Source: Bryopsis sp. KO-2023
Taxonomy: Eukaryota > Chlorophyta > Ulvophyceae > Bryopsidales > Bryopsidaceae
DNA length: 64,000 nt
Direction: 5' to 3'
Assembly (NCBI GenBank): GCA_030272585.1
Contig: BSYQ01000005.1
Span: 5,921,501-5,985,500, forward strand
Made by a program: the position numbers and the translations under genes. The first letter of the stretch is position 1; each line of letters begins with the position of its first letter. Shown piece after piece: positions 39,501-49,998 of the stretch. Below the pieces are notes generated by a model. The model saw nothing but the letters and a program-made list of their open reading frames with translations, was not told the DNA's origin and ran no database searches.

Positions 39501-40972
39501 TGGAAAAGATGGACACCGAAAGGAGTGAGTTGGTGAGGTTCTACCTGCTTGTCTCTCTCTTTTTGATGTTCTGCTTCCTTGAGTTTTGCCATCATGAGCC
39601 TCTGTTGCCTGTTGAACCCTTCTTGTGGCATTAAATCGGTCGGGCCACTGAAAACGTACAGTCGAGTGCTCGCCCCAATCTTGAACATGTCCCCCACACT
39701 GCAATAATATTTGAACAAACCCTAGATTATCGCTCGCATGAGGTTGAACCCCCAAAGTTCCAAAATTGGTTAATCTATCAATCACCAGAAATATCAAGTT
39801 CTGTCAACCAGCTTGAAAAAACTCGGATTTGAAAAAAAAAACATTGGAAACGAAACTGATTGGGATTTCTGACAGTACCTTAAGGGAGCATATGCATTGG
39901 GTTTGAGCTTTCGTTTGTTCAGAAACGTCCCGTGTGTGCTGCCAGCATCGAACAAGAAGGCTTCACCTGAATGTCCATTAAACTGGATGACAGCATGGCA
40001 TCTAGAAGCAGATGGGTGTTCGATGAGAACATCAGCCATTGGACTTCGGCCCAGGATGGCATGATCTTTTCCAGAAATATCATGCTTGGACACCATCGCT
40101 CCGTTTTTCAGCACTTCCAAGGAGTACTCCACTCTGCAAGCAAATAGATAACATTTTCTTCCTTAGCTGGAAAAAACCATCTCTCATTTTCTGATTGACA
40201 AGATCTTAGCTTATATTGCAAAAATAGCCAAACAAAAAAAAACCATTCGTGGGCATTTAAGCGATTTCAAACAGGCAAACATCTCAGGAACATTACAGAG
40301 ACTCACTGATAATTTATTATCTATTATTATTTGGATAATCATTTGGGTAGGTGCCCATTTCTTGCTTACTCTCTGGGAATCCCAGCCCACTCTGGTGGAG
40401 TATACAATGCAGGTGTCTTGTCTTTTGGCACATCCTGTCAAAGCCCGATCAATCAGCTGTGGTAAGAAAAATATGGCAGGATGAACACATCAAGCAGGAA
40501 TCAAACTAAACAATTGCACACATATTTGAAGATTTTTGCCACTATCAATACCGCATGGCAGTTGTAGTGTTGGTCCAAACAGGGCATTTAAAGGGATATA
40601 ATTTGGATGTACTAACCACAATGTACTGTGATTTCATCTCACCTGGACAGATTCTTTGGAAACTTCTGCAGCATCTGTTTCTAACGAATGGAACAAAGCC
40701 AGCATTGGGTTATTTTTCTGCAGAATAGTTCTTCACTTATATAATCTCTTATCTGAACTTTTTGTACTCTCAATGCATATTTTTCTCTCTTTTCTTTTCC
40801 CCCCTGAAATGCAAATGAATCAATGGCTATGGGTGCATGCCATATCGTAGCACACAAAAAGGGCTGCAAATGGGAATTTTTGCCCAAAGGTTTCCACAAC
40901 TAAGAATACAGTCCCACCCTCCAAGATTTTCTCCTTGTCGAGTGCGGAAGAGTTTTCTCCAGGAGCAGCCAT
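36599..40972 (-). CDS. Kanadaptin (SLC4A1AP homologue) with FHA domain
   Basis: Conserved nuclear FHA-domain protein, 659 aa, associated with spliceosomes in other species. Eleven exons (40972-40918, 40680-40643, 40434-40370, 40133-39879, 39698-39545, 39318-39161, 38825-38618, 38231-38053, 37874-37727, 37502-37293, 37108-36599) join in frame. FHA core (about residues 55-150): YSLEVLKNGAMV, AILGRSPMADVLIEHPSASR, CHAVIQF, GSTHGTFLNKRKL, GASTRLYVFSGP; the phosphopeptide-binding Arg, Ser and His are present. Then a kanadaptin middle (GFGEDAMEDEMENFSW, LTDNQQKLVDKIR), coiled-coil acidic helices, DEDEYFDRT, and ISDPEGFFNPE. The last exon adds a Pro-rich stretch (repeated MPPPPRP) and the diagnostic terminus GQTGDGRTHLNAKFGY. 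It is head to head with IFT80. Confidence 0.94.
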
Positions 40973-41258
40973 GACTTTCAATTGATTCGAGCTCCTTTTC
41001 GGCTAGGCTCTTATAAGTGTTGGCAGCAGCAAGACACGAGGTACCCCCAAAATAGTCGGCAGCAGAAATTTTGCTCCAAAACCTCAAAGCAACGAACGCA
41101 TTCTGACAGACGTGTTCACGTGAGAGGGTGACGTGTCCCTTCAAAAACGATGCCAGAAACTTGATTTGCACTTGTCCCCCTCTCACGACGCTTTTGTCGG
41201 GACGTCCCTCGAGGAAGGGAAGAGTTCTGGCGGAACGCAGCCGCTGGTGGTATTCATA
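40973..41258. promoter_or_regulatory. Bidirectional promoter region, kanadaptin/IFT80
   Basis: The start codons of two divergent genes are 286 bp apart. Both 5' UTRs and promoters must lie here. No TATA box or RFX-type X-box was recognised by eye. Confidence 0.45.
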
Positions 41259-44200
41259 ATGAAGCTTAACGTGGAAGTGCAGACTTCGCCGGTCCACACG
41301 GATCTCGTGAGTGCCTTGGGTTGGAATCGCGCCAACGAATTGTTCACGTGCAGCGACGACCACACCATTCACAGGTGGAATTCGACGGGACAGCCCGAGG
41401 GAAAGGTAAAAAAAGCGATGCGATGCAGTTACGCTCTTTGAATTAAAACAAGTGTGGATACTCAGTGGAGTCTGGAGCCTTGACGTCTTTGCTTTGGTAA
41501 CAGAGCCTTGGTTGAACATTCTTTTTGGACCTAAAAACTGAAGTTCCTTGGTTCAGTCCACACTTGGAGTAGATATCAGAAACATTGCTCGAAATTTGAA
41601 ACTGCTGTAGGTATGTGGCCTGGAGGCTTTCGTCACGGATATGCACTGGTATCCAGTCTCTTCCAAAGGACAACAGGGAAACGCTACAGATATTTTTGCA
41701 GTAGCTTGTTCGGATGGTAAGATGGCACTTCCATTTTTTCACTTTTCTCTTTTTTTCTTGAAATAGAATAAGAATGAGGTTTTCAAAACGATGGCTGGTT
41801 TTGATTTTGATTGTGAAAAGTTTCAAAAATTGCGTACAAATGAGTTGCAATTCCTGTTCAAAACATGGAAAATAACGGGATTAGTAATCATGCCAATGCT
41901 GACATCAATCGATCAGCATTGATGTCAGCAGATTGCCAATTCATTATAATATTGTTATTTTCGTTGATGTTGAAAAAAAAAGTAACAACTAATTTCCACA
42001 CTTCACAGGAACCTTCAAAATCATCAGTGGTCGAGGTAGAGTTGAGAAATATACTGAGGCACACACTGGGGCAGTGACCTCCTTGAGATGGAATTATGAA
42101 GGTTCGCTTTTTCAAAAAGAATAAAAATGTGTCACTACATCTGTATTCATCTGTACTTGATCCATCTCAATGGTCTACCAACATTGACAATCAACCACGA
42201 TGCTGCTTTTTTTGCTTTCTTGTCTTTTATTTCAATGCAATGGATGGGTCATTCTGGTAGCCTGATTTAGTCGTTTGAAGCTTTCTTCTTTTTTGAAAAA
42301 CTGTTGGTATGAGAATTTGCATTCCTGGGCAGGGTGTATCAAAGAGCCAATAAGGAGGTCAATATTACGAGTTTTTTTTCTCTCCCTGAACGCACCTGCT
42401 GGCAGGGTAGAATTTTATGCGGGGAGGGGTGGTGTGGTGTGCTCAGCCGTTATGTTAAAACTCTCCCGTGTTAATACAGGGTCTGCTTTAGCAACCGCTG
42501 GAGAGGATGGAAGCGTAAAAATCTGGTCTCGGAATGGGATGCTCAGGTCTTCCCTTGTACAGATCGATTCCCCCGTTTACTGCGTCACATGGGCCCCAGA
42601 TTCTGCTCAGGTTCTCTTTTCTTGCAACTCCAACATCAGCATCAAGAGCCTGCAGTCCAATGCCCAAACCCTGGAATGGAAAGCGCACAAAGGGGTCGTT
42701 CTGAGCGTAGATTGGAGCCCAATGAATATGCTGATCGTTTCGGGGGGAGAGGACTGCAGGTACAAGGTTTGGGATAGCTTCGGGAGGCTGTTGTATCAGA
42801 GTTCGGTGCTGGACCATGTGGTCACATCGGTTGCCTGGTGCCCCACTGGAGATCTGTTTGCTGTGGGAGCCTATAATACACTTTGGCTGTGCGATGCCAT
42901 GGGCTGGCCTCATTCAAAGGTTTGTGTCCAGAATCAGATCCTTTCCTACTCTGACAGAAACATGTTTATTTCTCCAACATAAGGAACCCGCTATTGGTGC
43001 GTACGGTAGATAGGGTACTGTTTGCCATCAGAAAAATCGCAAAATTTAGTGTAGCAAAACAAAAATACGCAATAGTTGATGTGTGGAAAAGGTAACCTAT
43101 CTACAGCACTTTCCTGGTCAATAGTCAACAGAATAGTTTTATATTAGATTGTCCTCTTTTTTCCAGTGAATGTGAGTGGCTGAAACCCACTCTTCAGGAA
43201 GATTCATTTTTTGTTCTTTTGTTATTCCGGGCATAATTTCCCCCTGTTTTTGTTTGAAAAAAAAAAAAAACAGGCAAAACCTCAAGTGGGGTCGGTGGCA
43301 ATATCGTGGAGTGCCGATGGAACTATTTTGGCTGGGGCTGGTGGAACTGGATCGGTGGCTTTCGGGGAAGTGGTGGACATAACTCTGGAAGATGGAAGGA
43401 CGAGGGTGACTGTGTGCGGGGACCATTTGATAAGAGTCATCGACATGCTCAGTGAAACTGCAGAAGAGCTCGATTTCAGGGATAGAGTCATCAAGACTTC
43501 ACTAGGTCGGCACACATTTTGTCAGGTCAGAAACACAGGAAAATCGAAACCTGGCCTATCTATGATAAAAAGAAATCACTCACTTGCTGCTGAATATTGG
43601 TGGTAGTGGTGGTTTTCTTTCTTTGTTTGCAAATTCAGCTCCAAATTCGAGAAGTTGATGAAATCCACACAGCGAAACTCGTGAGCAAAGAAAAGCATAG
43701 GATCCTTTAGTCACCCCCTCAAGATCTGTTCTGCTGTTGAGAGTGGTTTCCTTTTTAGGGTTCGGGATTTAGATGCGTTTTGCTTGTTGGTTTTTGCTTT
43801 AGGATTTGGGCATCTGGTGGTGGCCACGACATCTCAATGCTACATTTATTCCGTCAACAATTTCAACACCCCTCACATTTTCGATCTGAAATCCACCGTG
43901 CACCTCGTCCTGCAATGCGAAAGGAATTTCTTGCTTGTGGACAGTTTCGCTGGCATTCTCATTTTCACGTACGAAGGCCGGCAAGTGTGCAATCCCAAAT
44001 TCCAAGGTGAGTCCTACATGTTCAACAGCGCTCATTTCATGTTCTTTTGTGTGTGGGGTATGTGTGGTAAGGGGGAAAGGGGGCCAAAGCTTTAACTTTG
44101 CTCACCTCAGTTGATTTTTTATTCTTGTACTGTTGCCTGCAATTGTTTTGATATGGGTGGACAGGTATCCGGACAGAATTTCTGAATCAGACTATGGTCA

Positions 44201-46451
44201 GCCTGTCCAACGACACTTTGGCGGTCCTCGACAGAGCTGGTGGCCGGAGTAAGTGATGCGCAAAGTTTAGGGGACTCTACTGCCATGGAGTAGTGCTTCA
44301 TAATCATGGAACGACCAGAATATCTGTTTCCTCCTGAAAATATTCACCACCCACACTAAAACATGATGGACAGAACACATCTCCCAGTTCATCTGGTGCG
44401 CTTTTTCCTTTTCTTAAATTGGAAAGAAGTGAACCAGCAAGTTAGTGGTCTGTCCTTTGACCCCTCTTCTTTTTACCAAACTCACGACATGGTGTTGATT
44501 CTATTTTTACGTACTTTATGTTCCCTCCAGAAATACATCTGCTTGATACAGCACAAGGCAAACCGGTGTGCCAGCCAGTCACTCATGTATTGGACATCAA
44601 TGATGTGGCTCTCAGTCAGACGGGCAACGCTCAAAACAGACAATTGATATTCATCGATTGCAACAATCATTTGTACATCACCCCCGTCCACAAACAGCGG
44701 CTCGTGAAACTTTGCAACATGGTGGATTCGGCCATTTGGCATGGAACTACAGACATGCTTGCCGCTATTGTCGATCAGAAACTGGTGGGTTTCTGTCCAA
44801 ACACAGCTTCCACCGTTCTAGAATCTGCACCAGACTCGTTGACCATGAAATATGATACCTTTTTGTCCCATTGCGGTGGCTTGGGTTGCAGAACTGAGTG
44901 GTATTAGCCATCCGTGTATAAGTTTTTATGTTTTTTGTTCTGTGCCCTATCGGACCAGTGAATGCAAAAGCAATGTTGTTTTTGGTTATGACTGTGGCTA
45001 CACCTGAACATTGAAGTAAAATATTGTTGCAGGCTGTGTGGTACTACCCAAACACTACGTTTGTGGACAAGGAGATTTTGCCCAGGACTAAATTCGTGAA
45101 AAATGATAGGTAAGCCCTGAATTGGAAGACTACCCCAGTGTTGTATTTTTTTGGGGGGTCCGTTCAGTCTTTGTGAAAATTTGTTGACATCCTTCCTGGA
45201 AAATCAAGGTGGGGTAGAAATTTTTAATAGCAGCAGAATGGGCTAGATTAGGGAGTTTCTGGACAAAAAGAAAATAAGCCAGTTATCACATTGAACTGAA
45301 ACTCAATTTATTTGTTTTAAATCTCCTCTTAATTTTCCTCAAACTGGTCCTAAACAGAGGAGAAAAACTGCATGCACCCCCAAGTATCCACCTCTCATCT
45401 TTATTTTTTTTGTTTCTACTTGCAGTGATTTTGGAAAGGCTGGAAAGATACAGTCATTCACTTTGGCTCAATGTTCGATTCGTCAAAATGATGGGACTGA
45501 AGTTACTGTCGGCGTTTCCCCTTATCCTCTGGTGCTGTACCATCATGTGTCGCAGAATCAGTGGGAAAAGGCAATACGATTGTGTAGGTTTGTCAAGGTG
45601 AGGATCAAGCACAAATCCCGTGAAAACTAATAATCCTTGAATGCAAATTTTGCTGTTGAAGATAGCTTTTTGACGTTGGTTTATTATGTTTGTGCAAGAG
45701 TTGGTCTGGAAATGCTGCTGTGTGGATGTCATATTTCACGTTCAGAATAGGATAAAAACCAACTTGATCTGATGGCCTCTTTGTAGGATGACTGCATTTG
45801 GGCTTGCTTGGCTATGATGGCGCTGGAAGCCAGGGAATTGCATACAGCAGAAATTGCATTTGCAGCGATCCTAGAAATTGATAGGCTCCAGTTCGTTCTG
45901 CACATGAAGGAAATACCCACCCAGGAAGGCCGAAATGCTGAGTTGGCACTTTACAAACGACAGCCAGAAGAAGCTGAGAAAATCCTTGTCCAGGTGGGAA
46001 ATTATCTTTTCTGAATCTTTGCTATTTTGTTGGGCAACAGGCCTGATTTTCCAGTCCCAGTGAAGTCAGTTTCTTTTTGTTCATCCAGAACAAAACCCCA
46101 GATCACTCATTCACGCTGCTTTTAGCCTGGATGCAATATGTTTAAGACAACCTTTGCAATCGAAACCTTTCTGTGTTGCAGGGCGGTTTGATATATCGGG
46201 CCATCAAGCTTCACATCAAATTATTCAACTGGGGGAAGGCCATCGCATTGGCCACTCAGCACTCACAGTTCATGGATGTGGTCCTTTTTTACCGCCAGAA
46301 ATACCTACAGTCTATGGGTCAAGTTGAAACTTTGCCCGAATTCATAAACTACAACGAACAAATTGAACTCAATGAAGAAGCCATCAAAGCAAAAATAGAG
46401 GAGGAAAGGCGGAAAGAAGCCGCTCGACCAGGGGCCAAACCATACATGTAG
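41259..46451 (+). CDS. IFT80: IFT80, intraflagellar transport complex B subunit
   Basis: WD40 plus helical protein of the IFT-B complex that builds cilia. Twelve exons (41259-41405, 41611-41716, 42009-42101, 42480-42919, 43274-43505, 43803-44006, 44165-44248, 44531-44784, 45033-45109, 45426-45597, 45787-45993, 46182-46451) give 761 aa; human IFT80 is 777. The first propeller opens with [20 protein letters not shown], then [63 protein letters not shown] and [39 protein letters not shown] starts the second propeller, and [19 protein letters not shown] is a family signature. The C-terminal helices include [29 protein letters not shown] and ending [13 protein letters not shown]6 25 kb away serves the same organelle; the distance argues against co-regulation as one unit. 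Confidence 0.97.
41897..41930. repeat. 13-bp inverted repeat in IFT80 intron 2
   Basis: Arms 41897-41909 (tgctgacatcaat) and 41918-41930 (attgatgtcagca) are perfectly complementary, with an 8-nt loop. It lies in the second IFT80 intron, 180 bases after the donor. It may form a hairpin in the pre-mRNA; no known element is recognised. Confidence 0.75.
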
Positions 46452-47351
46452 TGTATCAAGGTTCTTTATTTCTCATTTTAGAAAAGGGAGAGAATAGGAG
46501 AAGGGAGGGGGGGTATAGTGATGGTTTGAGTTACAGGGTGTAATATTCAGGGTAATATGTCTTGTGTTATGTTAAGAAAGAGGGAGAATGTGTGGGGCTG
46601 TTTGGTAAAAAACAGTTGGGAGTAAAAGTGTTGAAGAACAACTCGTTGGTCCGCCAGTGTTCGTCGTATTCCGTGTTGTTTTTCAGTTGTTTGGTACTTG
46701 AATGCGACAGGGACTGGTGTAGTGACTTCTTACAGAAAAAATGGTATCCATACAGCTGACCACCCACTTCAAATACTCTTTTGGGTCAGATCTCCATCTG
46801 CCATACAGAATGACTAATATACCCCTTTCTACTTCATATTCGAGGAAAGTCCCTGTTCTGTGTCAGCTCAATACAACACAGGCATTTTATATTAAGGTGT
46901 TTCAAAGAGTTGCTTCTTGACAAGCGGATCGTGACCTAACAAAATGGTGTTCTCACACAAGGATTTATCCTTTCGCAGGACAACCCATGAATATAAAAAT
47001 GGGCTCATTAAGAATCATCAATCGGGTGCTTTGTGCGATTTGTCAGTCATTGGTCAGTAAGTATGACGGTGAATTGACAGTTTGTGTGAGAAAATCATAA
47101 ATAATCACTTTCTTGCACGACACCCGTACGGAGCGTAGCTACGGAACGCCTCCTAACGCTCTGAGTCCTTGTACGTTTGGTCGTTGCTCTAGACTTGTTG
47201 ACTTTCTCGCGCAAACCCACGCCCGAGAGCATCCTGCCAAAAAGACTACAATCAAGTGACAATCTATTCCTTGTGCGAGGTATCATACGCTGCAGGTGTG
47301 TCTGTCGCTGGTTGACCTCTGATCGTTCTTCTTGAGGGGTAGTCGGGAAAA
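46452..47351. other. Spacer between IFT80 and eIF2-alpha with a dispersed repeat
   Basis: About 900 bp on the plus strand between two genes. The main content is repeat copy B (46688-46878). The remainder (IFT80 3' UTR and eIF2-alpha promoter) shows no exon or RNA gene. Confidence 0.5.
46688..46878 (+). repeat. 190-bp dispersed repeat, copy B
   Basis: Same unit as at 11191-11380, here on the plus strand, about 96 percent identical by eye over the whole length. It starts TGTTTGGTACTTGAATG and ends CAATACAACA. No plastid sequence flanks it, which shows the repeat is an element in its own right and not part of plastid DNA. Flank duplication is weak (CAGT before, CAGG after). It lies about 240 bp past the IFT80 stop, probably within or just after its 3' UTR. 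Confidence 0.75.
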
Positions 47352-48290
47352 ATGGTAATCCAAGACTGCCGGATGTATGAGCAAAAGTTCCCGGAAGTGG
47401 ACGACGTTGTTATGGTTCAAGTAACGTCGATCGCGGAGATGGGGGCGTACGTCGAGCTTTTGGAATATAACAATATCGAAGGGATGGTGCTGTTGTCCGA
47501 ACTGTCGCGGAAGCGAATTCGGTCTATCACGAGAATCATCAAGGTGGGGCGGCAAGAACCGGTGATGGTTTTGAGGGTGGACAAGGAGAAGGGTTACATT
47601 GATCTGTCGAAAAGGCGAGTCTCGCAAGAGGACATCGCCAAGAGCGACGAGAAATTCGGGAAGTCGAAACTCGTGCACTCTATCATGCGGCACGTCGCCG
47701 AGACGACTGGGGAGAAACTCGAGGAGTTGTACACGCAAATCGGCTGGCCTCTGTACAAGCTCTACGGCCACGCTTTCGAAGCGTTCAAGCAGATGGTGGT
47801 CGGTCAGGACGAAGTTATAGCGAAACTGAACGCATTGGACGGGGAGTCGACTTTGTTAGCGAAGGAGGACGTTATGGAGGCCTTGATGAAAAACATCAAG
47901 CGGCGTATGACCCCTCAGCCGGTGAAATTTCGGGCGGACGTCGAAATGACTTGTTATCACTATGGTGGCATTGAACACATCAAGACAGCCATGAGGGCCG
48001 CTGAAGCGGTCGGGACAGAAACTTGCCCTGTGAAAATGAAACTGGTGGCGCCTCCCTTGTACGTTTTGACGACTCAAACTCTGGAGCGCGGGAAAGGGGT
48101 GGAGGTGCTGGAGGCGGCTTGCGACGCTTGCTTTGAATCTATAGAAGGGAACAAAGGGAAGTTGGTGGTGGTGGAGAAGGCCAGGGTCGTCAGCGAAAGG
48201 GACGAGTTCTTGTGGAAACTCAAGATCCAGGAATTGGACGAGGCCAACAGAGAAGTGTCTGGGGATGACGACAGCACTGATGGGGACTAG
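47352..48290 (+). CDS. Eukaryotic translation initiation factor 2 subunit alpha
   Basis: eIF2-alpha is part of the ternary complex that delivers initiator tRNA to the ribosome. One uninterrupted exon codes for 312 aa, the normal length. The S1/OB domain reads FPEVDDVVMVQVTSIAEMGA, then the regulatory loop LLSELSRKRIRSI holds the Ser that GCN2-type kinases phosphorylate (Ser51 equivalent). VDKEKGYIDLSKRRVS, PLYKLYGHAFEAF, the alpha-beta domain with LYVLTTQTLERGKGVEVLEA, and an acidic tail (SGDDDSTDGD) follow. Nothing is missing. Being intronless among genes with 4-12 introns is unusual here. Confidence 0.97.
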   Translation: MVIQDCRMYEQKFPEVDDVVMVQVTSIAEMGAYVELLEYNNIEGMVLLSELSRKRIRSITRIIKVGRQEPVMVLRVDKEKGYIDLSKRRVSQEDIAKSDEKFGKSKLVHSIMRHVAETTGEKLEELYTQIGWPLYKLYGHAFEAFKQMVVGQDEVIAKLNALDGESTLLAKEDVMEALMKNIKRRMTPQPVKFRADVEMTCYHYGGIEHIKTAMRAAEAVGTETCPVKMKLVAPPLYVLTTQTLERGKGVEVLEAACDACFESIEGNKGKLVVVEKARVVSERDEFLWKLKIQELDEANREVSGDDDSTDGD

Positions 48291-48818
48291 AACGGGAAAA
48301 AAAGAAAGATATTTATTTCCTAGTCTCTCCCCCCCCCTTTCCAAATCTTTTCGCAAGGAAAATATCCCTTCAAGCCTATGTAGCTGCTTTTCTCGGAAAC
48401 AAAAGAATGAAAGAAAAAAAGAAATGGTGTCTTTGCCAGACTTTGGCCAGGATAGGGTGGTGGTTTTGGATGAAATTGAAAGGAGGGGTTGCGGAAAATG
48501 TGGGGAATGGTTTCTTATATTTTGGGACATGCTTTATCTTTCTGATGGAACTTTTAGGAATAGATCCTGGTCTGCCACAATGAATTTTTTTTTGTTCGAC
48601 GAACATCGAAAAAGAGTTCTCTGGAAACAAGGGAGACAAATTCATTTTTTGCCACTCTTATTTTTTTTTTCTCTCTCTGTGAGGTGATTTCTGAGAGGTG
48701 GGATTTCGAATCGCCTTCTAGATCTTGGTAGGGGTTTCCTCTGGTGTGGATTTTGGTTGCATCAGACCATCAAATCAATTCGATTTAATATTTGCCTGGT
48801 TGAGCGTCATGCATTGTT

Positions 48819-49305
48819 TCAAACCCGATTTGCTTTGCTCAGAGGGGCAGATCGCTCCTCTTTAGGGCTGCTTTAGTTTTTTTTAGACTCGAAGCATCTT
48901 TCATGCAAGCCACTCCTATCTTCCGAACCAGATAGGTAGGTTTGTGTTTTGGTGTTTTTGAGAAACACCAAAAAATTTCTTGCGGAGGCATCCTTGCTGT
49001 TTGAAGAATAGGACCGAGATGATGCAGCAGGTAAGACTGGTCTGAAGTGTGTGCCGAAAAGGTGGTGGGTGGATTTGAAGGACATGAGTGAGTTAAGCAG
49101 GAGTTCTTGCCCCTGCTGGAGCATCCCTCTGGTTCAGCAAAATTTGCTTACTGGGCCTCTCCTCACACCACCTCGTTTGAATCGAAGAAACTGATCTGGA
49201 GACAGACACTTTTAGCGGCACGATGTGCGAACTCGAATCGTGATTTTTTGGCGGAAAAGCCGTGACGGCAGAAATACTTCTTGAAAACACTGCGAGAATC
49301 GCCAT
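48819..49305 (-). CDS. Possible small mitochondrial protein, 64 aa, unrecognised
   Basis: A two-exon model (49305-49152 and 48859-48819) starts at a real ATG and gives 64 aa: MAILAVFSRSISAVTAFPPK at the start and KERSAPLSKANRV at the end. The N-terminal half is basic, Ser-rich and hydrophobic, with no acidic residue until the Asp at position 23, which fits a mitochondrial presequence. A WCEERPKERSAP segment follows. No family was recognised and the splice choice was made only by phase, so it may be a chance frame. Confidence 0.25.
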
Positions 49306-49554
49306 CGAGGACAGTCACCACATGCGCGGTACGTCGTTCTTCGTGTGCCCGACATCCACGGAAACCCTCTTAGTACAAGTCTAGAAAATAGACTCTCTCG
49401 TAACAGGAGAATGACCCTCCAACCCCCTTTCGCGGCGGGCAGCGTAACAAAAACCCCCTAAATTTCCGTCTGACTGAGTTGCGCTGAGTAATTGTGATGA
49501 CTACGTCCAAAATGTCGCAGAGTCAGACTGAACGAGAAACAAAACACGGTGATG

Positions 49555-49650
49555 GGCGCCGGCGCTCCGGTCGCGGCGGTCGCGGTCGCTTCGGTCGCGC
49601 CGGTCTAACTCGCACGCCGGTCGCGCGGTCGCTGCGGCGGCTAACGCGAC
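49555..49650. repeat. GC-rich minisatellite based on CGGTCGCG
   Basis: An irregular array of ggtcgcg/cggtcgc units, roughly 6-9 bp apart, in a window that is otherwise about 44 percent GC. Units include tccggtcgcggcggtcgcgg and cgccggtcgcgcggtcgctg. CpG is very dense here. It lies about 350 bp upstream of the armadillo-repeat gene start and may be part of its promoter or a slippage-prone spacer. Confidence 0.7.
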
Positions 49651-49740
49651 CCTAAACACCCCTATACCCTTATGACGGACATTTTCGATGACCGACTGAG
49701 ATTTAGGGGTTTTTTGTTACGTTTTTAGGGGTTTTTTGAT
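49645..49740. promoter_or_regulatory. Telomere-like boxes upstream of the armadillo gene
   Basis: The sequence has cgaccctaaacacccc at about 49646 and two copies of ttaggggttttttg around 49702-49739 (reverse complement aaaaaacccctaa). These resemble plant telo-boxes (AAACCCTAA) found in promoters of translation and cell-cycle genes. Interstitial telomeric repeat remnants are an alternative reading. Position 260-350 bp before the start codon supports the promoter view; function is inference. Confidence 0.4.
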
Positions 49741-49998
49741 ATTTTGCCTTCGCGGCCTTCAACCGTTTGCATGGCAGACTCCCGTCTCCGTCAAGTTGAA
49801 GGAAGTATGTAAAATCGGAAGGATCTGCGGTGGGTTCGTGAATTGGACGACTGCACGCGAGGTTGAGCCGAGAGCAGCGCGGCCAGCGAGGCTCTCCCAT
49901 TCCTTCTTTGCAAAATTGCCGTGACGAGAAAAAAAAAAGAAAACCCAACGTCTGAAGAAAAGTGTAGGAGTGAAACAAGGAACGGAAAAACTTTCGCG

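Larger units (their letters stand above)
48291..49998. other. Spacer between eIF2-alpha and armadillo gene
   Basis: About 1.7 kb. It contains one weak candidate small gene on the minus strand (48819-49305), a GC-rich minisatellite (49555-49650) and telomere-like boxes (49645-49740), each listed separately. The first 500 bp after eIF2-alpha are T-rich and probably 3' UTR. Confidence 0.5.

Noticed and set aside
43640-43684. An apparent extra IFT80 exon reading [14 protein letters not shown] between good splice signals
   Set aside because: Its phases do not connect to the next exon, while joining 43505 directly to 43803 restores the family sequence [14 protein letters not shown].
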